Source: CAZICM01 sp964537685
GTDB taxonomy: Bacteria > Myxococcota_A > Polyangia > Polyangiales > Polyangiaceae
Direction of reading: 5' to 3'
Assembly: GCA_964537685.1 (NCBI GenBank)
Contig: CAZICM010000044.1
Location: 11,985 to 75,984 of the forward strand
DNA: 64,000 nt
Shown here: piece by piece, positions 1-9,163 of the stretch
Layout: each line of letters opens with the position of its first letter
Position numbering within the stretch: position 1 is the stretch's first letter
Notes under the pieces: generated by a model
Told to the model about the DNA's origin: nothing
Databases searched by the model: none
What the model saw: the letters and a program-made list of their open reading frames with translations, nothing else
Made by a program: the position numbers and the translations under genes

Positions 1-321
1 CTATTCAGAAGGCGCCGAAGCCAGCGCGCCCATCAATTCCGAAAGCGCATGATTGTCGCCCTTGGCGCGCGCCGCCTCGACACCCGCGCCCAGCCATTCC
101 CGCCCTGCTTTCACCTGACCGCGCTGAATCAGCATCGTTCCGCACATCAAGTACATCGGCACATACGCGGGCTCCATCGCGCGCAGTTTGGTGAAGGTGT
201 CCAGCGCTTCTTCAAAGCGCTCAAGCCCCGAATATTCCAGCGCAAGCCCATACCAAGCGAAGGGATCTTTGGAGCCTGAGGCCACCATTTTTTCAAGCAC
301 GGCCAAGCGTTTGCTGCTCAT
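1..321 (-). CDS. Small TPR-repeat protein
   Basis: A 106-residue protein made almost entirely of helical TPR-like repeats: one spans about residues 19-52 (AWYGLALEYSGLERFEEALD core) and a second about 53-86. Such proteins are usually protein-protein interaction modules, and no catalytic motif is visible. The stop codon occupies bases 1-3, so the gene is complete. A longer reading frame runs upstream, but the ATG at 321 is preferred because the extension would run into the upstream hpt gene and is not TPR-like. It lies 14 bases downstream of hpt on the same strand and is probably co-transcribed with it. The specific role is unknown. Confidence 0.75.
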   Translation of the reverse strand: MSSKRLAVLEKMVASGSKDPFAWYGLALEYSGLERFEEALDTFTKLRAMEPAYVPMYLMCGTMLIQRGQVKAGREWLGAGVEAARAKGDNHALSELMGALASAPSE

Positions 322-335
322 GGTTTGACCTAAAA

Positions 336-863
336 CTACTTTGCTTCGACGACGCCAATAAAAGGAATATTGCGGTATTTCTCGGCCCAATCGAGCCCGT
401 AGCCCACCACGAAGCGATCGGGAATGGTGAAGCCCAAGTAGGAAATCGGCACTTCGACTTTGGTGCGCGCGGGCTTGTGAAGCAGCGAGCACACCTTCAC
501 GCTCGCGGGTTTTCTCGTTCGGAACAGCTCCAGCAAATGGGCGATCGTCAAGCCTGTGTCGACAATGTCCTCCACCAGCAAAATATCGTCGCCTTCGATG
601 GGCTTCGATAAATCCTGGGTGATCTGCACCACACCGCTTGAACTCGTTCCCTCGCCATAGCTGCGCACACCTAAAAACTCGATGCGCAGCGGCAAATCGA
701 TGGAGCGCGCCAAATCGGACAGAAATACAAAACTGCCCTTGAGCACGCCCACCAAGACCAGCCTCCGGCCTTCGTAGTCTTTGGCAATTTGCTCACCCAG
801 CTCCCGCACCCGCGCTGCAATTTGTTCCGCCGAAAGGAGCGTCGTCACATTGGTGTGTTGCAT
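336..863 (-). CDS. hpt: Hypoxanthine phosphoribosyltransferase
   Basis: A 175-residue purine salvage enzyme that transfers the phosphoribosyl group of PRPP onto hypoxanthine or guanine to make IMP or GMP in the cytoplasm. The PRPP-binding loop LVEDIVDTGLT is at about residues 97-107. The LVGVLKGSFVFLSDL strand-loop is at about 37-51, and the C-terminal purine-recognition segment FVVGYGLDWAEKYRNIP at about 151-167. Length is typical for the family. The ATG at 863 was preferred over an in-frame extension that overlaps the divergent gene at 899. It is probably the first gene of a two-gene unit with the TPR protein downstream. Confidence 0.95.
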   Translation of the reverse strand: MQHTNVTTLLSAEQIAARVRELGEQIAKDYEGRRLVLVGVLKGSFVFLSDLARSIDLPLRIEFLGVRSYGEGTSSSGVVQITQDLSKPIEGDDILLVEDIVDTGLTIAHLLELFRTRKPASVKVCSLLHKPARTKVEVPISYLGFTIPDRFVVGYGLDWAEKYRNIPFIGVVEAK

Positions 864-898
864 GCGCGCGGCCCTACCATCACCGTGCCCGCGAATAA

Positions 899-1324
899 AT
901 GAGCAAAGCGTCCGCCCAACATCCGCTGACTTCCCACTTCCGCCTTCAGGTCCGCTTCTGTGAAACCGATCTGATGGGCATCGTTCATCACGCAAACTAT
1001 CTCGTGTACTTCGAGGCCGGCCGCGTGGATTGGCTGCATAAACGGGGCATCGCCTATGAAGATTGGGCTAAGCGCGGCATTCATCTTCCCGTCGTGGAAA
1101 CCAAGCTGCGCTATCGCAAAGCGGCGCGCTTCGATGAGCATTTGATTGTGGAATCGACGGTGGCCGAGCTTCACCGCGCAACCGTTCGCTTTTCGTACCG
1201 CATTCACCGCGGCACCGATCTTTTATGCGAAGGCGAGACACTGCTGGCGTGTGTGGGGCCCAATCTCACGCCGATGCGCATTCCGGCCGATATCGCCGAA
1301 GTCTTCCGAAGCCCCGAGCATTAG
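899..1324 (+). CDS. ybgC: YbgC-like acyl-CoA thioesterase (hotdog fold)
   Basis: A 141-residue single-domain hotdog thioesterase of the 4-hydroxybenzoyl-CoA thioesterase/YbgC family, which hydrolyses acyl-CoA thioesters. The family signature lies at residues 20-42: CETDLMGIVHHANYLVYFEA, with the conserved catalytic Asp at about residue 24 followed by HHANY. The rest (LRYRKAARFDEHLIVES, later TVRFSYRI) matches the antiparallel sheet of the fold. In many proteobacteria ybgC belongs to the tol-pal cluster, but no tol-pal genes are next to it here. It is divergent from hpt with only 35 bases between starts. Its stop overlaps the convergent gene at 1321 by four bases. Substrate cannot be told from sequence. 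Confidence 0.88.
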   Translation: MSKASAQHPLTSHFRLQVRFCETDLMGIVHHANYLVYFEAGRVDWLHKRGIAYEDWAKRGIHLPVVETKLRYRKAARFDEHLIVESTVAELHRATVRFSYRIHRGTDLLCEGETLLACVGPNLTPMRIPADIAEVFRSPEH

Positions 1325-2676
1325 GGCGCGCTGCCATCCGCACCGGCGTCGCGCTCGGCCGCGCCGTGAACAATTTTTGCAGGAAAATCAATAACTTGCG
1401 CCGGTATTACCCGCTCGCCCAAGAAGGTTCTCCACTGCACGCTGTAACGGCCGCGCTGTGTGCCAATAAAGTAGCGTTCCTTGCCCGGCCCGACGGCTCC
1501 CACCGGCACCCCGTCGACCAGCAAATACAGAAGCATATCGCCCCAATTCGCCGCGATAAAACCTTCGCCCGGCGCTTGAGGATCGCCGTTGCCCGGAGCC
1601 GTCAGTGCCGATGTCCGGAAGGCTTTCAGCTCCTCGCGCGTCAGAAAAATTCCATCCGGCGCAACAGGCAAACCCGTCGCTACATAAGGCACGCCCGGAG
1701 GCGGCATCAGCATCTCATTGGCCGTTAAATCAGCCCGTTTATTGAGGCTCAGCACCTCAAGGGCAAGGCTGCCACCGCCCGTCCACGCATAGTTTGCAAA
1801 CAGAGGCACTTCGCCCGCTTGGCACACCGGACTCTTTGGATCGATGCCCGCAAGCTCCAAAAACGAACGGCACAAAAGCGTCCCGCCTTCACCCGCGTCG
1901 CTCACTTTGCCCATCTCGAGCTTTACCGTTGCAATGCTCGAGGACAGCTCGAGTTTGCGCGTGGCCATGCCCAAGCGTTTGCCGTCGCCTTGAGGCTTCA
2001 CCGTTCCCGCCGAAAGCGGCGTCACATCCACCCGAAGCTCGCCCAAAGCCGTCCGCAGCGCCCCGGGCGGAATCACCCGGAATCCCCCAAAACTAGGCCA
2101 TAAAAGCAAGTGCCCATAGCGGTCGGCGCGGGCCCTGATTTCCGTGCGCATCGCAAAAGGAAGCGCGCGCGAGGCAAATTCGATGCGCATCCTTCCGGTG
2201 TCCGCCAGATCGATCTTCCAGGTGAGCGAGGTGTGCTTTTGCGCCTCTTTAATGCCTTCCGAAGACACTTCGGGGGCCTTGGGCGGCTGGGGCACATCCT
2301 TCCACCGGAACGCCATTTCCAAGCTCACACCGGATAAATCCTTGGGCGGAGGAGGAGGCTCGGGAGCCAGCGCCATATCACCGCGCAAGGTCTCGGGCGG
2401 CGGAGGACCGGCATCGGGCAAAATGAGACGCCCCGCCGAATCCGCCAAAATGCCTTGAAAACCCGCATCGGCAACCGGTTCGGGAGGCCCTGCATCGGCA
2501 GCGGGCTCGGGCGCCTCCGATATTAGCGGCGCGGGCAAAATGCTCGCATTCGGACTCGTTCCAGCATCCGGATCGGCATTGTCAGCCCCCGGTTTCTTGC
2601 TGTTTGACCCATTGCAGGCAGCCGCAAACGAAAGCGCCAGCGCGGCAGCCGAAACAAAACCAATCCAGCGCTTCAT
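1321..2676 (-). CDS. Predicted lipoprotein, function unknown
   Basis: A 451-residue protein with a lipoprotein signal peptide: basic MKRW, a hydrophobic stretch, then lipobox SFAAAC with Cys at about residue 21. Residues 22-120 are a low-complexity linker rich in Pro, Ala, Asp and Gly (several DAG/PDAG motifs), typical of surface lipoproteins. The remaining roughly 330 residues are a predicted beta-rich globular region that I do not recognise. The C-terminal tail is again Ala/Asp/Gly-rich. Its start overlaps the stop of the upstream HAD gene in an ATGA arrangement, which points to translational coupling. No function is claimed. Confidence 0.8.
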   Translation of the reverse strand: MKRWIGFVSAAALALSFAAACNGSNSKKPGADNADPDAGTSPNASILPAPLISEAPEPAADAGPPEPVADAGFQGILADSAGRLILPDAGPPPPETLRGDMALAPEPPPPPKDLSGVSLEMAFRWKDVPQPPKAPEVSSEGIKEAQKHTSLTWKIDLADTGRMRIEFASRALPFAMRTEIRARADRYGHLLLWPSFGGFRVIPPGALRTALGELRVDVTPLSAGTVKPQGDGKRLGMATRKLELSSSIATVKLEMGKVSDAGEGGTLLCRSFLELAGIDPKSPVCQAGEVPLFANYAWTGGGSLALEVLSLNKRADLTANEMLMPPPGVPYVATGLPVAPDGIFLTREELKAFRTSALTAPGNGDPQAPGEGFIAANWGDMLLYLLVDGVPVGAVGPGKERYFIGTQRGRYSVQWRTFLGERVIPAQVIDFPAKIVHGAAERDAGADGSAP

Positions 2677-3434
2677 GATGACAACAACTCAAAGGTTCCA
2701 ATCACATGCGCGCGCGAATCCAGGGGCGGAGGATCGGGCGCGCATTGGGTATCCAAATAAAAAGCCGTGCACGAAGGATATTCATCGAGAAACAAATTGC
2801 AGTTGGCCGATTCGTTATCGAACACCGCAATCACCTCGCCGATACGCCTGAATTCAGGCGCCACGCTTCGCTTAAATTCGGTATCGGGAATCTCAAAAGC
2901 GGGCTTGGTGACGAGCTCGGTGCCCACCACACCAATCGGAAAACCCAAATCGCGCAGGCTGGCAAAAGAACCCAGCGCCATATTCGGCAAATCGCGCCCC
3001 GTAAAATACACAACCGTCGCGCCCGCCTTGTAACACGCCCGCACATAATCGCGGGCTCCCCGCACCTCCACATCGTGCTTGATGTGTTCATCCGCAAAAA
3101 AACGCTCTTTCCAATAGGCCAAGCCCGCCTGATGCAGCTCGCGCCGGCTCACCCCCAAATGCTGGAGGTTTTCGATAAAACCATAACCAATTTGACTTGG
3201 CGTCGCGCGCCTGCACGCCTCCGCGGCCTCGGGATGCGAGTGTTTCCACTCCTCGGCGAGCTCACGAATAATCGCCGCCACGCGCGGCCGGTTATCCATC
3301 AGCGTTCCGTCGAGATCGAACACGATCACGGGCGGGCCGAGCACCGTGCGCTCCGAGGCTCGTTTGAGCAGCTCGCGCAATACCCGGTCTTGTTCGGCAA
3401 GCAGCATTCGGCGATTCGAAAAAGGCGTGTTCAC
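2673..3434 (-). CDS. HAD-superfamily hydrolase
   Basis: A 253-residue haloacid dehalogenase-type hydrolase, probably a cytoplasmic phosphatase. Motif I VFDLDGTLMDN is at about residues 38-48, with the nucleophile and acid/base Asp pair. The motif II strand VVYFTGRD is at about 141-148, and the metal-binding motif VIAVFDNESANC at about 201-212. The long insert between motifs I and II is a helical cap. GTG at 3434 is used, and the alternative ATG is nine codons in. It is coupled by a four-base overlap to the downstream lipoprotein gene. Substrate is unknown. Confidence 0.85.
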   Translation of the reverse strand: MNTPFSNRRMLLAEQDRVLRELLKRASERTVLGPPVIVFDLDGTLMDNRPRVAAIIRELAEEWKHSHPEAAEACRRATPSQIGYGFIENLQHLGVSRRELHQAGLAYWKERFFADEHIKHDVEVRGARDYVRACYKAGATVVYFTGRDLPNMALGSFASLRDLGFPIGVVGTELVTKPAFEIPDTEFKRSVAPEFRRIGEVIAVFDNESANCNLFLDEYPSCTAFYLDTQCAPDPPPLDSRAHVIGTFELLSS

Positions 3435-3591
3435 TTGGCTTGCACGCTATCGCAAAGATGCCTCGCTTTGAAAGACCGGCTCTTTTACAGCCTCGAGGTG
3501 CGCTCTTATCCTACATTGTTGGCCATGTGCGCACATTGGATCTAGGGTAGAGATTAAGTGGATGGCACATGGACCATTCGCCTGGAGATCT

Positions 3592-3984
3592 ATGCAAAAG
3601 CGCCTTGGAGCGGCCATGCTTGTGGCCATGGCATTGCCCATTACAACCGGATGTGAAAAGACCCCTAAAGACAAGCTGCAAGGCCGATGGCTTGGGGAAG
3701 GGGTTGAACATCTTCCCGAGGTTCAATCGGGCAAGGCATTGGGGTGGGTGAAAGGTACAGCCTTTGAATTCTCTGGGGGCAAAGTAACGGTAACGATCCC
3801 GGCGGAGAGTCCGCGGACAGGGACCTTTAAGATTGCGAAGGTTGAAGGGGATCGGGTGGTGGTGAGCTTTCTTCGGGAAGAAGGAGGCAAAGACGAGGCG
3901 ACTTTTAGATTTGTGGGAGAGAACAGTTTACGCTGGGAGCTTGGGTCTGGGCGCGAAGTGGTGCTGACGCGAGCGGTGAATTAA
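3592..3984 (+). CDS. Small predicted lipoprotein
   Basis: A 130-residue lipoprotein. The ATG at 3592 follows a good GGAG ribosome-binding site and gives a clean signal peptide (MQKRLGAAMLVAMALPITTG) ending in Cys21. The mature part (KLQGRWLGEGVEHLP, then alternating short beta strands to VLTR near the C terminus) resembles small lipocalin-like or DUF-type ligand-binding lipoproteins in which a GxW motif opens the barrel. This is a structural guess. The gene is monocistronic and converges on the next gene with a four-base overlap of the ends. Confidence 0.7.
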   Translation: MQKRLGAAMLVAMALPITTGCEKTPKDKLQGRWLGEGVEHLPEVQSGKALGWVKGTAFEFSGGKVTVTIPAESPRTGTFKIAKVEGDRVVVSFLREEGGKDEATFRFVGENSLRWELGSGREVVLTRAVN

Positions 3985-4724
3985 AGGGTGCATTCCCCCA
4001 CCCCCGGCGGATCGCGATTAAAATGCACACAAACGCCTTCGCCTGGCTGACACGATGGCTCGCCCCCTCCTTCCACGGCCTTGCACAGTCTTCGGCAGGC
4101 GCCTTCCACACATAAAAAGCCGCCTTTGCAAGGACATGGCTGTCCAGACGCTCCCGTCCCCTCGGGTAAACAGGAAACGGCTCCGGTTGGATCGACAATC
4201 TGACAGGTGGTGCCCACTTCAGTACACGAGGCGGGTACAAGCGGATCGCATATGCCAATCGGATAACAGAGCATTGCTCCCGTGTTGATCACATTGCCCG
4301 TGCTGCCTTTGTAGACGACCGGCCTAAAACAATGCTCGTTTTCGGAAGCGCAACCCGTCCAGTCGCCTCCACAGCAGAGTTTTCGGCAGCTTCCCGCGGC
4401 GCATGCATAGCCGGGCTGGCATTCCGACGAGAGCGCGCAGGCAGCGCCCGATGCGGCATTTCCTGCGGGTTGGCATTGGGGCACGACCGCATCATTCGCC
4501 ATCAATACGGGTGTGCACGTTTGGCCCGTGCAGCCTGCCCCGCTTTGGTAGTTGCAGGCTCCAACAGGACAGGCCAGCTCGCCGTTGGGCGGAACAGGTA
4601 CTTCGCCTCCTCCATCGAGAATGACCGTTGGTTCTTCCTGCGGCTGTTGGACCGTGCCTTCCCCTTCGCAGGCCATCAAACCCAAGAAGCCCAACACCAA
4701 CCCATGATTTGCTCTGGCACGCAT
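3981..4724 (-). CDS. Cysteine-rich predicted surface lipoprotein
   Basis: A 247-residue lipoprotein with lipobox GLMAC (Cys at about residue 19), a short Glu/Pro/Gln-rich linker and then a body with many spaced cysteines (for example CPVGACNYQSGAGCTGQTC and CRKLCCGGDWTGC). The pattern suggests disulfide-stabilised modules like those in the numerous Cys-rich lipoproteins of myxobacteria. It starts nine bases after the end of the 1006-residue membrane protein gene and probably shares its operon. A similar but larger lipoprotein is encoded at 39742. Function unknown. Confidence 0.78.
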   Translation of the reverse strand: MRARANHGLVLGFLGLMACEGEGTVQQPQEEPTVILDGGGEVPVPPNGELACPVGACNYQSGAGCTGQTCTPVLMANDAVVPQCQPAGNAASGAACALSSECQPGYACAAGSCRKLCCGGDWTGCASENEHCFRPVVYKGSTGNVINTGAMLCYPIGICDPLVPASCTEVGTTCQIVDPTGAVSCLPEGTGASGQPCPCKGGFLCVEGACRRLCKAVEGGGEPSCQPGEGVCVHFNRDPPGVGECTL

Positions 4725-4733
4725 GATCGCAGC

Positions 4734-7700
4734 TTATCGCCTTACCCGCTCCCGCCGCACCCGCGTTTGCCATGAAGTCGCGCTGGCGTCGCTCCGGCCC
4801 GGCGCTCCGCCTTCCCGCGATAATCCAAGCACCAAATCCGAAGTGAGCGGCCCCGATAACATCGCCCGGGCATGTTCCAGCGAGCGAAGTTGTAGGCCAT
4901 TTACCGTTAGCAAAAGATCCCCCGGGAAAATCCCCGCCATTTCGGCTTCCCCGCCGGCCGGTACACCCAAAATAACAATGGTTTTCTGCTGCTTATTGGC
5001 CGGATCGCCCCGCTCTCCCAGCGTGACCGCTAAACTTCCCGCCCCGCGCGCTTCTTTGGCAGGCGGTATGTCGCCCGTAATCATTATCTGTACGCCTTGG
5101 GTCACGCGCCCCGCCCTCACAGGCACTTTCTCCGAAAATCCACGGCCCAAATCCGAAATATAGGCCCCTAGCACCACTTCGCCCTCGGGAAGGCCGCTCA
5201 AGACAAATCGCCCTTCTTTGTCGCTTAAGACAATGCCCCGGGGAAGAGGCCCCAAGGGCAAATAAGCCGGAGGACTGTCTTTGGAGACCCGAGCCGCCGC
5301 AATGGGATTCTCGTCGGCATCGACCACCACGCCTTCCACTTCACCCGCCTCGGCCAAATCGATCGTCTTTAAATCGGCCGGATGTTCGGGATCGCCCGTG
5401 ATGACCACTTCGATTTCATTGGAAGCATAGTCTTTATGCGCCGCCTGCAAACGGGCCTTGCCAGAAGCCACATCTTCAAATTCAAAATCGCCGTCGATAT
5501 TGGTTTTGGTGCGAAGCACGCCCGCCGCCGTAAACAGCGCGACATCCGCATCCTCCAAGCGATCGCGCCCATCCCGCGCCGTCACCGTGCCTTTGGCCTT
5601 AAAACCGGCGCTCATCACCAGCACAAGCTCTTTAGGCGCCCTCTCCACCAACTCGATGCGGGGCGCCTTACCGGGCCTTGAAAGGCTGATCCTAAAAGGC
5701 ACGCCCGCCGCGTCTTTTAGCTCGCATACGCCATCGTCGTTGGTAAACAGCGTGCGCCGGATAGGTACATCCACATCCAGCGACAACGCCTGAACCTGAA
5801 CCCGGTCGATGGGATAGCCCCGGTCGTCGTTCACCCGAATCATCACCGATTCCCGCTGTTTTGGCAGGATAATCTCCACCTCGCGCCTTTCGTTCGGAGG
5901 TACCGAAATCACAAGCCTCGCCACGATATCGGCCGGATCATCGGGCCTCGAGACATTGAGCAGCACTTCATCCGGTACGGCCGCAAATACAAATGTCCCG
6001 TCGTCGGCCGCATAGGTCAGCCTCTCGAGGGTGCCTTTGGTCGCGGCCAGTTCGATTCGCGCTCCCGCGACTGGCGTGCGGTCTTCCTCGAGGACACGCC
6101 CTTCCAACATGCCGCCCTGACGAAGCACCACATGCACCGTCGCTTCGCCTCCAGGCACGATTTTCACCGTTTCGCTGATTCCCTCCACATAATCGGGATG
6201 GCGGACAATGGCATGCATTCGGCCCGGTGGAAGAGGCTCGGCCCTAAAAAACCCATCCGCCCGTGTCACCCATGCATCTTCGGCCCGGCCCGCCGCACTG
6301 GCCGCAAAGGGCGATCCATCCCGGGGCAACTCTGGAATGGGGCCCGGCATCACACCCAGCTCTCCCACCGGAATCAATGGAGTCGGCCCGCTTAGCAGCA
6401 TCTCGAAATTGTCATCCCGAAACTCAACCAACGCGCTGGTTTCATCGATGGGCATTCCGTCCAAATCCACACCCACCACTTCAATGGTGGCCCCTGAAAC
6501 CGGATAGCCCCGATCATCGACCACATCGCCAACCAAAGCGCCTCCGCGGCTCAGCGCAATCTGAGCCTCGGTCGCAAAGGCATCGATGGGCACCGCGCTC
6601 TTGCCCACAAAACCCTTGGCCCGCGCCGAAATGGTCGCTGTCTCGAGCGTAATCGGCCCAAGCACGACCAGCCCCTTTTCATCGGTCCTGCCTTGAAGCG
6701 GAAAGGGCGCGATCCCCTCTTCCACCAAAAGCACACTCGCATCCGCAATGGGCGGCGCGTCTTTTCCTTCGCCGTCCGTCACGCTGATCCGCACATAACG
6801 GCCCGCGAGCAGCGTCAGCTCGGCTTCTTTGCGTTCGCCGTTTTTAACCGGCACCGCAAAGGAAGTCTCGCTCACTTTGTCCTGCAATCTCGCCTTGATG
6901 TCATACACACCGCTTCGAAGTCCGCTGATGATCGCCTTGCCCTGCGCATCGGTTTCGGCCGAACGGGGCGGCCAAAGAAGCGGCCCCGCCAAAAGCACCG
7001 TCGCTCCGGGCACCACCGAGCCATCGAGGTTTCGCACCGTGACCGTCAGCACACCCCGGCGCTCGAGCTTGATACGAAGAGGTACAACCGTAGGCACAAC
7101 GCCCGTACGCACGCTTTCGTCATACCCAAGCGCGGCCGCCTTTACGCGATAAGGCACAGGCCCCAGCCGATCGAGCCGGGCTTTTCCTTCCGCATCCGTC
7201 GTCACCACATAAGGCAATGGATCGCCCGATATCAGCGTCACCGTGGCTTTTTCCACGGGCTCTTCCGCTTCATTCACCACCAGCACATCGAGCGCCTTCG
7301 CCGGCGCGAGCAACAGACGCGCCTCATGCAAACCCTGCGACAAAATCAGCCTGGTTGAAGAGCGGGCGCGGGCTTTGTCATACGCGACGATCCACGTTTC
7401 GCCCCGGGGCAAATGCTGAAGAACCATACGGCCCTGCGCATCGGTTCGCCGCTCTCCCGCGAAATAGGTTTTGTCATTGCGAATGGAAAACACGCGCACA
7501 CTCGCGCCTTCCAAAGGCTTGCCCGACTCATCGGTGACAAACACCGCTATTTCCGCATCGCGATCGCGAATTTCAGCGGGCAGCGCGGGCGCGGCCAATA
7601 TCGGCGCGGACAGCATATACAGCGCCGTATCGGCCAGAGTGCTCACAAAAAACAGGCAAAACACCGCCGCCAGAAAGAGCACCAGCCGATCCCACAGCCC

Positions 7701-7754
7701 AAGCGAAGGAGAAGAAGGCGGGACGCTTTTCAGGTTTGGAGCTTCGGCGGCCAT
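4734..7754 (-). CDS. Membrane-anchored multi-repeat carboxypeptidase-regulatory-like protein with C-terminal PDZ domain
   Basis: A 1006-residue protein with a single N-terminal membrane segment (about residues 20-48) and no cleavage site, so the bulk is probably periplasmic and anchored. The body is a series of beta-sandwich repeats of the carboxypeptidase regulatory-like (CarboxypepD_reg) type. They recur as G-x-P-x-x-x-A-x-V strands followed by TDAQGRMVLQ or TDEKGLVVLG-like turns, roughly ten times. The last ~100 residues form a PDZ domain (GGEAEMAGIFPGDLLLTVNG). No protease or peptidase catalytic domain is present, so this looks like a scaffold or adhesion protein. It starts five bases after the IPMS-like gene and nine bases before the Cys-rich lipoprotein gene. 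Confidence 0.82.
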   Translation of the reverse strand: MAAEAPNLKSVPPSSPSLGLWDRLVLFLAAVFCLFFVSTLADTALYMLSAPILAAPALPAEIRDRDAEIAVFVTDESGKPLEGASVRVFSIRNDKTYFAGERRTDAQGRMVLQHLPRGETWIVAYDKARARSSTRLILSQGLHEARLLLAPAKALDVLVVNEAEEPVEKATVTLISGDPLPYVVTTDAEGKARLDRLGPVPYRVKAAALGYDESVRTGVVPTVVPLRIKLERRGVLTVTVRNLDGSVVPGATVLLAGPLLWPPRSAETDAQGKAIISGLRSGVYDIKARLQDKVSETSFAVPVKNGERKEAELTLLAGRYVRISVTDGEGKDAPPIADASVLLVEEGIAPFPLQGRTDEKGLVVLGPITLETATISARAKGFVGKSAVPIDAFATEAQIALSRGGALVGDVVDDRGYPVSGATIEVVGVDLDGMPIDETSALVEFRDDNFEMLLSGPTPLIPVGELGVMPGPIPELPRDGSPFAASAAGRAEDAWVTRADGFFRAEPLPPGRMHAIVRHPDYVEGISETVKIVPGGEATVHVVLRQGGMLEGRVLEEDRTPVAGARIELAATKGTLERLTYAADDGTFVFAAVPDEVLLNVSRPDDPADIVARLVISVPPNERREVEIILPKQRESVMIRVNDDRGYPIDRVQVQALSLDVDVPIRRTLFTNDDGVCELKDAAGVPFRISLSRPGKAPRIELVERAPKELVLVMSAGFKAKGTVTARDGRDRLEDADVALFTAAGVLRTKTNIDGDFEFEDVASGKARLQAAHKDYASNEIEVVITGDPEHPADLKTIDLAEAGEVEGVVVDADENPIAAARVSKDSPPAYLPLGPLPRGIVLSDKEGRFVLSGLPEGEVVLGAYISDLGRGFSEKVPVRAGRVTQGVQIMITGDIPPAKEARGAGSLAVTLGERGDPANKQQKTIVILGVPAGGEAEMAGIFPGDLLLTVNGLQLRSLEHARAMLSGPLTSDLVLGLSREGGAPGRSDASATSWQTRVRRERVRR

Positions 7755-7759
7755 CTCGC

Positions 7760-9028
7760 CTAGGCTTCAGCCGCAGCGGAAACAGGCTGATATTTCCCTA
7801 CAATCTCCATCACTTCATCGTCGGTCAGAATCTGAGCGCTGTTCTTGGCCTTGGCCAAAATCGCATCCACCAGCTCTTTGCCAGGCTCGATATTCCGCTT
7901 GCGAAGCCAGTAGGCCACATTCGAAGCGCCCGACATAAACCCAATGCAAATCTCTTGCTCGCGCCCAAACAAATGCGCCGGAACGCCCGAATAAATGCGA
8001 TCGGCCAGCCAGGCATCGCCCTTGTTCATCGCCTTGATAATCGCCGCCGCATGAACGCCCGTCGCCGTCCGGAAGGCATCGCGCCCCACCAGCGGATAGT
8101 TAATCGGCACCTGCCACTTCAGCGCCCTCGCCGCCGTCGTGCAGTATTCAATCAAATGCGTTTCGTCTTGCTGACCCAGCAATCCCAAAAGCTTGAGATT
8201 TAAAATCACCAGCTCAATCGCCGTATTGCCCACCCGTTCGCCTACACCAAGAGCCGTTCCATGAACCCGATCGGCCCCGTATTCGATCGCCCACAGCGCA
8301 TTCTCCAGCGCCAGGCCCCTATCGTTATGACCGTGCCAGTCAATCCCTACCGTCGCGCCCATTCCGGCCACGAGATTCTTTGTAAATCCAATTAAATTGC
8401 GCACTCCATCGGGTGTCGCATGACCCACCGTGTCGCACAGGCACAAGCGCGAAGCCCCATGATCGATGGCCGTTTTAAACAGCGTGGCCAGCATCGTCGG
8501 ATGAGAGCGCGTCGTGTCTTCGGTCACAAAAGCCACGGGCAAACCATTTTTTACGCCCACATCAATCGCATCCGCCGAACGCTTCGCAATGGTCGCGATA
8601 TCCCACTCCTCGGCATAGTGCCGAATCGGGCTCGAGCCGATAAAGGTATAGACCTCCACCGGAATGCCCGCTTTTTGAGAGATTTCAACCATAGGCACGA
8701 TGTCCGTGACAACCGTTCGCCCCGCACACGCCACACGCAGCGGCAATTTGTGGTTCACGATTTCTTGGCACATGCGCAGCACATCATCGAAGGCCCGCTT
8801 TGAACTGCCAGGAAGCCCAATATCGGCCACATGAATGCCGATCTGACTCATCAGATGAATCAGCTTCAGTTTGTCCTCGATGGTTGGATCGGCGACGGAC
8901 GCATTCTGAAGCCCATCGCGAAGGGTTTCGTCGAGAAACTCCACGGTTGCCGGAATGATCCGGCCCCGCCTGCTCATCTCGTTCCAGTCGTAAACCAAGT
9001 GCTCGGTGTTCATGGGCATTTCGGCCAT
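7760..9028 (-). CDS. 2-isopropylmalate/homocitrate synthase family (HMGL-like) enzyme
   Basis: A DRE-TIM metallolyase-superfamily protein of about 422 residues that condenses acetyl-CoA with a 2-oxoacid. The EFLDETLRDGLQNA motif carries the metal-binding Asp and catalytic Arg. The HGHNDRGLALENALWAIEYG segment supplies the His-x-His metal ligands, followed by GERVGNTAIE. The leucine-feedback regulatory domain of classical LeuA is absent, so isopropylmalate, homocitrate or citramalate synthase activity are all possible. In-frame starts exist at 9109, 9046, 9028, 9019 and 9013. None has a strong ribosome-binding site, so the 5' end is uncertain. It leads an operon with two envelope proteins, an unexpected pairing. 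Confidence 0.82.
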   Translation of the reverse strand: MAEMPMNTEHLVYDWNEMSRRGRIIPATVEFLDETLRDGLQNASVADPTIEDKLKLIHLMSQIGIHVADIGLPGSSKRAFDDVLRMCQEIVNHKLPLRVACAGRTVVTDIVPMVEISQKAGIPVEVYTFIGSSPIRHYAEEWDIATIAKRSADAIDVGVKNGLPVAFVTEDTTRSHPTMLATLFKTAIDHGASRLCLCDTVGHATPDGVRNLIGFTKNLVAGMGATVGIDWHGHNDRGLALENALWAIEYGADRVHGTALGVGERVGNTAIELVILNLKLLGLLGQQDETHLIEYCTTAARALKWQVPINYPLVGRDAFRTATGVHAAAIIKAMNKGDAWLADRIYSGVPAHLFGREQEICIGFMSGASNVAYWLRKRNIEPGKELVDAILAKAKNSAQILTDDEVMEIVGKYQPVSAAAEA

Positions 9029-9163
9029 GGCGCGCAGTATAGGCATGATGAGGGTGGGTTCGAATAGAGCCTTGAAGCGCGAAGATTTTTCGCGCGTGAA
9101 GCCCGCCATGAGCGCGCGTCTTACCTAGCCCGGCGGCGCATAGCGCCCTAATCTCCGGGCGAG

